64,000 nt of DNA from assembly GCA_963765545.1 (NCBI GenBank), contig CAVXWW010000004.1, positions 2,261,478-2,325,477 on the forward strand, given 5' to 3'. The position numbers and the translations under genes were made by a program. This stretch comes from JARRPM01 sp963765545. GTDB taxonomy: Bacteria; Pseudomonadota; Gammaproteobacteria; Pseudomonadales; Halieaceae. The notes under the pieces were generated by a model. It saw only the letters and a list, made by a program, of their open reading frames with translations, did no database searches and was not told where the DNA came from. This document shows, one piece after another, positions 1 through 8,547 of this stretch (position 1 is its first letter; the number at the start of each line of letters is the position of its first letter).

Positions 1-56
1 CACAGCGCGGTCAACAGCGCCACCAGAACACCGGCAAAAATGGCGACCATGTGCAT
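1..56 (-). CDS. Possible start of a divergent membrane or exported protein, cut by the window edge
   Basis: Read on the minus strand, an ATG at 54-56 opens a frame that stays open to the window edge and encodes a hydrophobic stretch (MHMVAIFAGVLVALLTAL). This could be a signal peptide or first membrane helix of a gene divergent from the OPT transporter. The frame is also open upstream to a GTG at 85-87. Only about 18 codons are visible, so no family can be named and the gene may not be real. Confidence 0.25.
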   Translation of the reverse strand, partial: MHMVAIFAGVLVALLTAL

Positions 57-87
57 ATTGGGCACTGTCCTGACATAATCAGCCACA

Positions 88-1815
88 ATGCAGACTGCGA
101 CGGCCGAGCCGCCGGAAAAAATTCCCGAACTGACCCTGCGCGCCATTGTTACCGGCATCTGCCTCGGTGCCGTCCTGACTCCCTGCAATGTCTACGCTGG
201 CCTGAAAATCGGCTGGTCCTTCAACATGTCTATTACCGCCCTGCTACTCGGGTTTTTATTGTGGCGGCTGTTGCTGCGGGCGGGATCCACGCGCCCGTGG
301 ATGCTGCTGGAGAGTAATATCTCCCAGACCACGGCGTCCTCCGCTGCATCGATCATTTCCGGCGGGCTGGTGGCGCCTATTCCGGCGCTGGCGCTGGTAT
401 CGGGTCTGGTACTGTCACCGGGGCCCCTGATGGCCTGGGTATTCGCTGTCAGCTTTCTAGGTGTCTGGGTTGCCTGGTACCTGCGCACACCGCTGCTTTA
501 CCGCTCCGGCCTGTCTTACCCCGCCGGCACCGTCACCGCGGAAACCATGCTGGACCTGTTCGCCGAGGGTGCGTCCGCAATGCGACGGGTCAAGGTGTTG
601 CTGACTGCGGCGGGGCTGTCGGCTGCGCTGAAATTTATCGACAGCCTGGTGTGGGCCATACCCCGCTGGTCGCCCGGCGCGCTGCCCGCGAAGCTGAGTT
701 TTGTGCTGGATCCATCCCTGTTGTTGACTGGGTTTGGTGCCATTATAGGCCTGCGTGCGGGGCTGTCCCTGCTCGCAGGAGCACTGCTCGCCTGGGCGGG
801 GCTGGGGCCCTGGTTGATCGAAACCGGCCAGGTAATTGGAGCACCCACCGAGGCCAGTCTTTTTGTGCCGCTGGTGGAGTGGCTGCTGTGGCCCGGTGTG
901 GCGCTGATGGTGTCGGCGACGATAAGCAATCTGCTGGCGCGTATGGTGAAGAGCAAGCGGGGCGGGGTTTCCGACGTGTCCTCCCCGGTTGTAACTGACA
1001 GTTACCGCACAGCCCGTGCCCTGGCATTCTGCGCGGCAGCCGCGCTGGTGGTTGCCCTGGAGATTGCGCTGTTTGGTATTACTTTCTGGGCCGCGGTGCT
1101 GGCTATTCCGATGGCATTTTTCCTGGCCGCGGTGGTTGGCCGCGTGGTGGGCGAGACCGGCATACCCCCGATCGGCGCGGTTGGAAAACTCTCGCAGCTG
1201 AGCTTTGCGGTGATCGCACCAGCCCAGGCCACCACCAACCTGATGACGGCTAATGTCGCTGGCGGCGCCGCGGGCCAGACTGCCGACCTGCTGAATGACT
1301 TCAAGTGCGGAATGCTGGTCGGCGCCACGCCTGCGCGCCAGGTGGCGGCGCAGTGTGTTGGAATCGCGACCGGCAGCGTGGTCGGCTCACTGGTCTACCT
1401 GGCATTGATACCCGACCCGCAGGCCATGCTGCTGACTGCGGAATGGCCCGCGCCCGCTGTAGCGACCTGGAAGGCCGTGGCGGAAGTGCTGATGACGGGT
1501 CTGTCGTCTATACCTGGTGCGGCTCTGACCGCCGCTCTGGTGGCGGTCGTGATCGGGACGGTTTTAGGGGTGCTGGAGGCAGTACTGGCGCCGGTTCTGG
1601 TGCGCTTCCTGCCAAGTGCCAGCGCCCTGGGCCTGGCCTTTGTCATTCCTGCTTCCACCTCGCTGGGCCTGTTTTACGGCGCTTTACTGGCTTTTTTGTT
1701 ATCCGTTTTTTTCCGCAAGTGGTCGGCGGCGTTCCTCGTCGCCGGGGCCGCTGGTCTGGTGGCGGGAGAGAGCCTAATGGGCGTGTTCCTCGCTGCGCTG
1801 AGCATGGCGACCTGA
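88..1815 (+). CDS. OPT-family oligopeptide transporter
   Basis: This 575-residue polytopic inner-membrane protein is made almost entirely of hydrophobic helices. Its N-terminal region reads LTLRAIVTGICLGAVLTPCNVYAGLKIGW, the usual opening of bacterial OPT (oligopeptide transporter) proteins; the internal VGETGIPPIGAVGKLSQL segment also fits the family. OPT proteins are proton-coupled importers of small peptides or peptide-like metal chelates. The gene runs convergently into the NAGGN operon with only 5 bp between the stop codons. A role in taking up NAGGN or peptides released from it is plausible but is an inference from position. Family assignment is firm, substrate unknown. Confidence 0.88.
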   Translation: MQTATAEPPEKIPELTLRAIVTGICLGAVLTPCNVYAGLKIGWSFNMSITALLLGFLLWRLLLRAGSTRPWMLLESNISQTTASSAASIISGGLVAPIPALALVSGLVLSPGPLMAWVFAVSFLGVWVAWYLRTPLLYRSGLSYPAGTVTAETMLDLFAEGASAMRRVKVLLTAAGLSAALKFIDSLVWAIPRWSPGALPAKLSFVLDPSLLLTGFGAIIGLRAGLSLLAGALLAWAGLGPWLIETGQVIGAPTEASLFVPLVEWLLWPGVALMVSATISNLLARMVKSKRGGVSDVSSPVVTDSYRTARALAFCAAAALVVALEIALFGITFWAAVLAIPMAFFLAAVVGRVVGETGIPPIGAVGKLSQLSFAVIAPAQATTNLMTANVAGGAAGQTADLLNDFKCGMLVGATPARQVAAQCVGIATGSVVGSLVYLALIPDPQAMLLTAEWPAPAVATWKAVAEVLMTGLSSIPGAALTAALVAVVIGTVLGVLEAVLAPVLVRFLPSASALGLAFVIPASTSLGLFYGALLAFLLSVFFRKWSAAFLVAGAAGLVAGESLMGVFLAALSMAT

Positions 1816-1820
1816 AGCGA

Positions 1821-2909
1821 TCAGTTGCCGTTGTCACCGGGATCGTCCAGCAGCGGCGCCTGGGCATAGAGCACGAGCAGGCGGGCGACACTCTCAAGAC
1901 TGTCGCGATGAGTGCGCTCGTAGCCGTGGGTGGCGTCGGTGCCAAACGTAACCAGCGCGTGGCGCACGTCGTGGCCGGCGATGATGGCGGAATTCGCATC
2001 GGAATAGTAGTAGCGGAAAACATCCGTCTGGTGGTTGACGTCGTGATCGCGGCAGAGACGTCGCAAATGAAGGGTGAGCTCGCGATCGAAAGGCCCGCTG
2101 GTATCCTGGGCACACAGTGTGACGCCGGTTTCCCTGGCATTCTGCCCTGGTGCCACGGGACCGATGTCGATGCCGACAAACTCCGCCACCCTGTCATCCA
2201 GGGAAGCCCCTGCGCCGGTGCCAACCTCCTCGGTCACGGTGAACATGAGATGCAGTTCCACCGCCGGCACCAAATTGTGATCAAGCAGCGCCTTCAGCGC
2301 GGCCAGGTTCGCCGCCGCCCCGGCCTTGTTATCGAGATGCCTGGCACTGATATAGCCGGAGTCGTCCCACTCGGGGTCGGTGTCGAAAGCGACAAAATCA
2401 CCGGGTCCGATACCCAGCGCACGGGTGTCATCGGCGCAGCAGACCGGCTGGTTTATCCGCACTTCCACCTGGGACCATCCCACCGGTAGCTGGTCAATCT
2501 GCTCGTTGAAGGCGTGGCCGGAAGCCAACAGGGGCAACACCTGGCCCCGGTAGGTGGAAGTTCCCGAGAAGATTGACACCCGGCCACCTTCTGCAAACCG
2601 GCTCGACCAGCTACCGACAGGTTTCAGCGCCAGGCGCCCGCAGGGTTTTATGGCTGAGACCGTGGCGCCTATCGTGTCCAGATGATTGGCAATGGCGCGG
2701 GCGCGGGTGTTACTTCGTCCAGGCAGGCAAACCTTTATGGTGCCGCGCCTGCCCAGAGTGTACTCCACGCCGAGCTGTTCCAGGCAGCGGCCGATGTAGC
2801 GAACGATTTCGTCGGTGAAACCGGTGGGGCTGGGAATGGCGAGCATCTCCTGCAAGCAACGGTGAAGATAATCCTCATCGATGGGCAGCGGCTGCAGCGG
2901 ACTGGTCAT
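1821..2909 (-). CDS. M42-family metallopeptidase, second copy in the NAGGN operon
   Basis: A 362-residue cytoplasmic peptidase of the M42 (glutamyl aminopeptidase/deblocking aminopeptidase) family. The expected metal-site and catalytic segments are visible in order: NHLDTIG (His and Asp), DNKAGAA (bridging Asp), TVTEEVGTGAG (catalytic and ligand Glu), GIDIGP (Asp) and DATHGYERTH (His). It is the last gene of the operon and its ATG overlaps the stop of the preceding M42 gene by four bases, so it is translationally coupled. M42 peptidases commonly accompany NAGGN synthesis genes and are thought to turn over the dipeptide; that role is inferred. It is clearly related to its upstream neighbour, so the pair looks like an old tandem duplication. 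Confidence 0.85.
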   Translation of the reverse strand: MTSPLQPLPIDEDYLHRCLQEMLAIPSPTGFTDEIVRYIGRCLEQLGVEYTLGRRGTIKVCLPGRSNTRARAIANHLDTIGATVSAIKPCGRLALKPVGSWSSRFAEGGRVSIFSGTSTYRGQVLPLLASGHAFNEQIDQLPVGWSQVEVRINQPVCCADDTRALGIGPGDFVAFDTDPEWDDSGYISARHLDNKAGAAANLAALKALLDHNLVPAVELHLMFTVTEEVGTGAGASLDDRVAEFVGIDIGPVAPGQNARETGVTLCAQDTSGPFDRELTLHLRRLCRDHDVNHQTDVFRYYYSDANSAIIAGHDVRHALVTFGTDATHGYERTHRDSLESVARLLVLYAQAPLLDDPGDNGN

Positions 2910-4075
2910 TTATTCCGCCGAATGACATCGCCCGTGTCCAGCTCGATGCCGTGCGGAGAGGGCAGTCTGTCGACATCGATCTGGTGGCTGAAATCTGACA
3001 CTGTAGTGGTGGAGGTGTCGTGCGCAAAAGTGGGTTGACTGCACATATAGTTCAACAGTAAGCGCATCATGTTTTCCAGGCTCTTGAAGTGGGTGCGTTC
3101 CACGCTGTGGGTAGCGTCCCCGGCGTAGGCGACCACGGCGGTGCGCACGTCGTGACCGGCGGCGAGTGCCGCGGCTGCATCGTTGTGGGAGGCCGCCAGC
3201 ACCCGGCGCTGGCAAGGAATACCGTTGTCATCGGCCAGTTGCTGCAGGCGCGCAGTCAGGTGGTAATCATAGGGCCCGGAGGCATCGCCATAGGCAATGG
3301 TAAGACTGTCGTATGACAATGCCTCGGTTGCCGGTACTGATGCAAAATCGACGGTGACCAGTTCGCTGACCTCGGGCAGAATTGCACTGCCGGCACCGCT
3401 GCCTACGGTTTCGGTGACGGTAAATAGAACATAAATGTCGTTGGGTAGATCAAGTTTCTGTTCGACCACCTGCCTGATCGCACCTAGCACGGCGGCGACG
3501 CCAGCCTTGTTATCGATAGTTCTCCCGACTATATAGCCGTTATCGAGTATCTCCGGCCTGCTGTTGCAAGCGATGAAATCACCTACCTCAATGCCCAGCG
3601 CACGGGTTCCCTCCTCATCCAGTACCGGCTCGTCGAGACGCAGTTCGATATGATCCCAGTCCGAGGGTGTTGCCTCGACCCCTATGTCGTGATGCGCGCC
3701 CCAGGTCACGGTAGGCAGCAGGGTGCCCGTATACGTCGCGTTTTCAGCAAACAAGGTTACCCGGGTTCCCTCGGCGAAGCGACTGCTCCAGTGGCCAATG
3801 GGCGCCACCAGCAGGCGGCCGTCGGGTTTTATTCGCCTTACCATGGCGCCGATACTGTCGACATGGTTCACCACGGCGCGGGCGGGGTCGCGGTCACCGC
3901 TGGACACGCCGGGCAGGCGCGCCCTGACAGTGCCTCGCCGGGTGATGTCGTAGTCCACCTGCAGCGACTCCAGTTGCGAACAGATATAGCGACTCACTTC
4001 ATCGGTGAAGCCGCTGGGACTGGGTATGGCCAGTAACTCCAACAAACTGGATTTCAGTTGTTCCCGATCAGTCAC
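2906..4075 (-). CDS. M42-family peptidase of the NAGGN osmoprotectant system
   Basis: A 389-residue M42-type protein that matches the paralogue normally found beside NAGGN genes. Visible motifs are VNHVDSIG, DNKAGVAA, TVTETVGSGAG, TVDFAS and DATHSVERTH. It differs from its downstream paralogue in that the usual paired Glu-Glu is Glu-Thr (TETVG), so one expected metal ligand or base is missing or supplied elsewhere. It overlaps ngg by 8 bp at its start and the next M42 gene by 4 bp at its end, in keeping with a single transcript. The probable role is hydrolysis or trimming of the NAGGN dipeptide, or of its precursor, when osmotic stress ends. That is an inference from context. Confidence 0.83.
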   Translation of the reverse strand: MTDREQLKSSLLELLAIPSPSGFTDEVSRYICSQLESLQVDYDITRRGTVRARLPGVSSGDRDPARAVVNHVDSIGAMVRRIKPDGRLLVAPIGHWSSRFAEGTRVTLFAENATYTGTLLPTVTWGAHHDIGVEATPSDWDHIELRLDEPVLDEEGTRALGIEVGDFIACNSRPEILDNGYIVGRTIDNKAGVAAVLGAIRQVVEQKLDLPNDIYVLFTVTETVGSGAGSAILPEVSELVTVDFASVPATEALSYDSLTIAYGDASGPYDYHLTARLQQLADDNGIPCQRRVLAASHNDAAAALAAGHDVRTAVVAYAGDATHSVERTHFKSLENMMRLLLNYMCSQPTFAHDTSTTTVSDFSHQIDVDRLPSPHGIELDTGDVIRRNK

Positions 4076-5855
4076 TGTTGCTCACTCCGCTCTTGTCTGG
4101 GTCATGCACACTGGTAGACAGTGGAAAAAGCAGGTCTACGAAACGCTGCTGTGTTGGTTGCGGCTCGTGGTTGGCAAGCCCCACGCGCTCGTTCGCCTCG
4201 ATGATTACGTACTCTGCCTGAGTCGGGTCGGGCACAATAAAATCCAGCCCCACGACGGGGATATGTAAGTGTTTTGCCGCCTTCCTGGCCGCTTCTATCA
4301 AGGCGGGGTGCAACTGCTGCGTGACGTCGTGAATAGTACCGCCGGTGTGGAAATTGGCGGTTCTTCGCACTTTTACACAACGCCCCATGTCGGCCACCGA
4401 TGCCAGTGACAGCTCCTGCTCCGCCAGGCAGGCGATGGTGTCGTTGTCTATGGGAATGCTGCTCTCGCCCTGGGAGGAGGCGCTGCGGCGGCGGCTCAGC
4501 TTTTCAATGAGCTGCTCCACTGTCAGTTTGCCATCGCCGATAACCTCCGGAGGTTTCCGAACTGCGGCAGCCACTACCTCGTAGCCGATGACCACTATGC
4601 GCAGATCTTCGCCACGGTGATACGATTCCAACAATACCCGGTCGTGGTGACGGGAGGCCTCGGCGATAGCCTTTTCCATTGCCGTGGGGTTATCGACAGC
4701 AACTGTAATTCCAGCGCCCTGCTCACCGACCGTGGGCTTTACGACGATTTCCTTGTGCTGCTCGAGAAACGCCACATTGTTATCAGTTCGCCCCGCAATC
4801 TTGTAGGCGGGCGTCCGTATCCCCGCACGTTGCAGCCAGCGGTGGGTTACCAGCTTGTCCTGGCAGCGGCTCATTGCCACCGCCGAAGTCAGCTCACTCA
4901 ACGATTCACGACAATCTATCTGCGTGCTGCCCCGGCTGAGTCGAAAATACCCCTCTTCGGCGTCCAGGATATCAACGGAGATGCCGCGCGAGCGCGCCTC
5001 ATCCACGATAATACGCGCGTAGGGGTTCAGGTCTTCCTCCAGCTCGGGGCCCAGGAAGAGTGTTTCGTTGTAAGCATTCTTGTTCTTGATGGCGAAGGTG
5101 TGAATCTGGCGGAACCCCAGTTTCTCATACAACGTTTTTGCCTGCTCGTTGTCGTGCAGAACGCTAAGGTCCATGTAGCTGCAGCCCCGGTCCAGGAAAT
5201 AGTCCGCCAGGTGGCGCAGCAATAGTTCGCCGATACCCGGGTGTCGTGCTTGTGGGTCCACGGCCAGGCACCACAGACTGGAACCGCGTGATGGGTCGTC
5301 GAAAACACTGATATGGTTGATTCCCATGACGGTACCGACCACCGCGTCGGTGCTGTCGTCAACCGCAACCAGCCAGACAATCTGGTCGGAAATACGCTGG
5401 GCCCAGATATACTCGGGATCGGTGGGTACCATGTCGCGTTTCAGGTAGAGCTCGTTGACGCCCCGCGCCTGCTCGATGGACGCCACCTGGCCGACGGTAA
5501 TGCCCGAAGAGGTCGCCGGGTCTACCAATGCCGCTTCCAGGTCCAGCCGGTAGGTGTCAGAGGGATCTAGAAACAGGGTCTGCGGGGCGGCTGCCAATAC
5601 CACGTGCGGATCGGCCACGTACATGGCGATATCGCGCTTGCCGGGGGATTCATGTATCAGCTGATCCGAGATGTCCTGGGGGCGCTTGAAAGTATGCCCC
5701 ATCAGGACCCGGCCCCAGCCGCAGTCGACGTAGGCGTTTTCCTGCAGCTTCACTTCACTGTGTTGTTGCTCTTGTATCGCCGCCAGGTGCTGGTATGAAG
5801 GTGGCTGGTCTGTAAAACGCATATCCGCTCTCCACGCTGATCTGGTCATGGTCAT
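4068..5855 (-). CDS. ngg: N-acetylglutaminylglutamine synthetase (GNAT plus ATP-grasp)
   Basis: A two-domain enzyme of about 595 residues that makes the N-acetylglutaminylglutamine backbone. The N-terminal half holds a GNAT acetyltransferase fold, with the acetyl-CoA loop HPGIGELLL followed by LSVLHDNEQAKTLYEKLGF. The C-terminal half is an ATP-grasp ligase, with the nucleotide-binding stretch EIVVKPTVGEQGAGITV and later DFIVPD and IIEANERVG segments that carry metal-binding acidic residues. The start is placed at the ATG overlapping the asnO stop (ATGA); the open frame extends to 5900, and an ATG at 5822 (MRFTDQ) is an alternative. The combination of GNAT-ATP-grasp and an adjacent AsnB-like amidotransferase is diagnostic of NAGGN synthesis. 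Confidence 0.92.
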   Translation of the reverse strand: MTMTRSAWRADMRFTDQPPSYQHLAAIQEQQHSEVKLQENAYVDCGWGRVLMGHTFKRPQDISDQLIHESPGKRDIAMYVADPHVVLAAAPQTLFLDPSDTYRLDLEAALVDPATSSGITVGQVASIEQARGVNELYLKRDMVPTDPEYIWAQRISDQIVWLVAVDDSTDAVVGTVMGINHISVFDDPSRGSSLWCLAVDPQARHPGIGELLLRHLADYFLDRGCSYMDLSVLHDNEQAKTLYEKLGFRQIHTFAIKNKNAYNETLFLGPELEEDLNPYARIIVDEARSRGISVDILDAEEGYFRLSRGSTQIDCRESLSELTSAVAMSRCQDKLVTHRWLQRAGIRTPAYKIAGRTDNNVAFLEQHKEIVVKPTVGEQGAGITVAVDNPTAMEKAIAEASRHHDRVLLESYHRGEDLRIVVIGYEVVAAAVRKPPEVIGDGKLTVEQLIEKLSRRRSASSQGESSIPIDNDTIACLAEQELSLASVADMGRCVKVRRTANFHTGGTIHDVTQQLHPALIEAARKAAKHLHIPVVGLDFIVPDPTQAEYVIIEANERVGLANHEPQPTQQRFVDLLFPLSTSVHDPDKSGVSNSD

Positions 5856-7624
5856 ACCCCCTGGGCCTGCAGCCACAGTTCGAGCAGCCCCACCTGCCAC
5901 AGTTTTGAACCCCGCAAGGGTGTAATGTGCTCATGGGGCGCGTCGAGGAGTGTTTGCACGTAATCGTAGCTGTACAGTCCTCGCTGCCGCGCCGTATCAC
6001 TGAGCAGTGCATCCCTCACGTAGTCCAGCAGTGAACCCTCCAGGTATTTGAGTGCGGGCACGGGGAAGTAGCCTTTTGGGCGGTCTATAACCGCGGCTGG
6101 GATTACCGAGCGCGCCGCTTCCTTCAATACTTTCTTGCCGCCGTCACCCAGCTTGTGCCGAGAGGGTATGCGCGCGGCGTACTCTACCAACTGGTGATCC
6201 AGGAACGGCACCCGGGCTTCCAGGCCCCAGGCCATGGTCATGTTGTCGACTCGTTTCACAGGATCGTCGACCAGCATTGTAGTGATATCAATACGCAGGG
6301 CCTTGTCGACGGGATCATCCGCACCGGCCGTGGCGAAACGGCTCCGCACGAAGTCACTCGCGTGATCGCCCTGCGCGTAGGACTCGCTCACGAGGCGGCA
6401 GTAGTCGGCATAATCGCGATCGAAAAAAGCCGTGCGGTAGTCTTCGAAAGGCGATTCACTGCCCACCATGGGCGGGTACCAGTGATAGCCGCCGAACACC
6501 TCGTCGGCCCCCTGGCCGCTCTGCACGGCCCGGCATTCCTTCGCGACTTCCCGTGACAGCAGATAAAAACCAATGCAATCGTGGCTTACCATCGGTTCGG
6601 ACATCGCTGCGATGGCAGCCGGAAGCTCCCGCAGCAGCTCATCGGCGGGGACATGAATTTGTCGGTGCCGGGTATCAAATTCTGCTGCAACGATGTCGGA
6701 ATACTCGAACTCGTTGCCCTTTTCATCGTTCACGGCTTCAAATCCAACCGAGAACGTGTGCAGGCCATCCGTGCCCGCTTCTGCCATCAGCCCGACCAAC
6801 AGGCTTGAATCAACCCCTCCCGATAACAGTACACCGACGTTGACGGCCGCCAGCTGACGCTTGCGCACCGCCAGCCGCAATTCCTCGAGCAGACCGTCGC
6901 GCCAGTCCTCAAAACTACGCGCTTCTTCCTCCCGGTTGCGGTCAAAAGACAGCTGCCAGTAACGATGCTCCTGCACCCGGCCGTCTGCCTCGATCATCAT
7001 GGTGGTGGCGGGGGCCATTTTACGCACGCCGCTGATGATGGTTTCGCCGGGGGGTACCACCGCATGGAAACTCATATAAAAATTGAGTGCCCGCGGATCG
7101 ATCGTAGTGTCGATGTCGCCGCCGGCGAGCAGTGCCGGCAGGCTGGAGGCGAAGCGCAGCCGGTGCTGATCGCGGCTGAAGTACAGCGGCTTGATGCCCA
7201 GGCGGTCCCTGGCCAGAAAGGTGCGACCGCTGTCGCGTTCCCAAATGGCAAACGCAAACATGCCCTCGAGGCGGCCAACGAAATCCTCGCCCCAGGCGTG
7301 GTACGCCTTTAATACAACCTCGGTATCACCCTCCGAATAAAATACATAGCCTGCCTGCTGCAGCTCGCTGCGCAGCGAGGGGTAGTTGTAAATCGCGCCA
7401 TTGAAGACAATACCCAGGCCCAGCTGAGAATCGATCATCGGTTGCTGGGAAGCGCTCCCGAGGTCCATGATGCGCAGGCGGCGGTGACCGAAGCCTCGGT
7501 TGCCCTGCACAAACATGCCTTGATCATCGGGGCCACGCGCCTGCATTCTGTCGTTGATCGCCTGCAGGCGATCCGGGTCAATTGGCTGATTATCAAAGCG
7601 AATTTCACCGCAGATACCACACAC
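5852..7624 (-). CDS. asnO: N-acetylglutaminylglutamine amidotransferase (AsnB-like)
   Basis: A 590-residue class II glutamine amidotransferase of the asparagine synthetase type, forming the terminal amide of NAGGN. The catalytic Cys follows the initiator (MCGICGE), then RGPDDQG and the nucleotide-binding SGGVDSS loop of the synthetase domain; RVPFLDHQLVEYA and GKKVLKEA are further AsnB signatures. Translation starts at a GTG (7622-7624), supported by a strong Shine-Dalgarno stretch AAGGGAGG about 10 bases upstream. It is the first gene of a four-gene operon (asnO, ngg, two M42 peptidases) divergent from a MarR regulator, an arrangement also known from pseudomonads. Confidence 0.93.
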   Translation of the reverse strand: MCGICGEIRFDNQPIDPDRLQAINDRMQARGPDDQGMFVQGNRGFGHRRLRIMDLGSASQQPMIDSQLGLGIVFNGAIYNYPSLRSELQQAGYVFYSEGDTEVVLKAYHAWGEDFVGRLEGMFAFAIWERDSGRTFLARDRLGIKPLYFSRDQHRLRFASSLPALLAGGDIDTTIDPRALNFYMSFHAVVPPGETIISGVRKMAPATTMMIEADGRVQEHRYWQLSFDRNREEEARSFEDWRDGLLEELRLAVRKRQLAAVNVGVLLSGGVDSSLLVGLMAEAGTDGLHTFSVGFEAVNDEKGNEFEYSDIVAAEFDTRHRQIHVPADELLRELPAAIAAMSEPMVSHDCIGFYLLSREVAKECRAVQSGQGADEVFGGYHWYPPMVGSESPFEDYRTAFFDRDYADYCRLVSESYAQGDHASDFVRSRFATAGADDPVDKALRIDITTMLVDDPVKRVDNMTMAWGLEARVPFLDHQLVEYAARIPSRHKLGDGGKKVLKEAARSVIPAAVIDRPKGYFPVPALKYLEGSLLDYVRDALLSDTARQRGLYSYDYVQTLLDAPHEHITPLRGSKLWQVGLLELWLQAQGV

Positions 7625-7866
7625 GGGTTAGCGTCCTCCCTTAAAATGGACAAATAATACGTTGAGCTGTATATATTATTACAATTGAGATAAAAAATCA
7701 CGTGACGGTATTTTTGCAAAAAAAATGCTTATTATCACTTGCTCACCCTGTTCTTATCTGGATGATATGCTTAGAGGGCATAGTATATCCGGGCTCCACA
7801 TGTGCCGGGCTTCTTGTGTCAACGAAAATCCGGGAAATCCCGGCGGCAGGGGCGGGGTAGCCAGTT
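7625..7866. promoter_or_regulatory. Divergent promoter region between NAGGN operon and marR
   Basis: This AT-rich spacer separates the two divergent genes and must hold both promoters. A partial palindrome, TATGC-N7-GCATA at 7766-7782, is a candidate MarR operator. A second perfect inverted repeat, CCGGGA-AA-TCCCGG, lies just before the marR ribosome-binding site. On the minus strand a TTGTAA and a TATTAT element stand 19 bp apart upstream of asnO and could be the core promoter, though the spacing is long. All of these are visual matches without experimental support. Confidence 0.45.
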
Positions 7867-8340
7867 ATGAACGAACTTGAAGACCATGTGCTGATGGCGT
7901 TGCGGCGTATCATCCGCGCCACTGACCTGCACTCCCGGGCCCTGGGCAAGGACACTGGGCTCACTACTCCCCAGCTGGTTGTCATCCGCGCCATCAAGGA
8001 GATGAAGACGCCCACGGTGTCGGCAATAGCGCGGGCGGTGAGCCTAAGCCAGGCTACGGTCACTACAATTTTAAACCGCCTGGAAAAAAAAGGCCTGCTG
8101 CACAGGCAACGCAGTCGGGAGGATCGACGGGCGGTGATCGTCCAGTTAACGGCAGCGGGTAAAGCTCTGTGGAAAAATGCCCCCGAACCTTTGCAATACA
8201 GTTTCACCCATCGCTTCAAGAAGCTTCCGAGCTGGGAGCAGCACAGTATCGTTGCGGCGCTGGAGCGGGTTGCAGCCATGATGGATGCGGAGGAACTGGA
8301 CGCGGCGCCCATGCTGGCCCTGGGCGAAGATGTGCTTTGA
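7867..8340 (+). CDS. MarR-family transcriptional regulator of the NAGGN locus
   Basis: A 157-residue winged-helix protein. The DNA-binding core reads SAIARAVSLSQATVTTILNRLEKKGLLHR followed by the wing SREDRRAVIVQLTAAG, which is typical of MarR. The N-terminal helix and C-terminal helices would form the dimer. It is divergent from the NAGGN operon, as in pseudomonad NAGGN loci, so regulation of osmolyte synthesis is the most likely job. The effector is unknown, and whether it responds to salt is not visible in the sequence. Confidence 0.85.
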   Translation: MNELEDHVLMALRRIIRATDLHSRALGKDTGLTTPQLVVIRAIKEMKTPTVSAIARAVSLSQATVTTILNRLEKKGLLHRQRSREDRRAVIVQLTAAGKALWKNAPEPLQYSFTHRFKKLPSWEQHSIVAALERVAAMMDAEELDAAPMLALGEDVL

Positions 8341-8547
8341 TCCAGCGAAGAGACAGCTTAAGCGGCTGGTCCCAGTCATTTCTGTGCTGATTAAGTAGCC
8401 GGCCCCCGCTGGTTAGTGAACGTTTAGCGCGTCTTTGTGTACCAGCTTTACTGGGGACAGTGTTTGCGCTTCAGGTACTGGTGGTGAATCAGGGCCCCGC
8501 GCAGGCCGTTTTCAACACCACCGACCTGCGCGATTCTATATCGCGCC

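Noticed and set aside
1305..2489. A 394-residue plus-strand ORF
   Set aside because: It runs across the end of the OPT gene and antisense to the M42 gene; its composition is that of a high-GC shadow frame.
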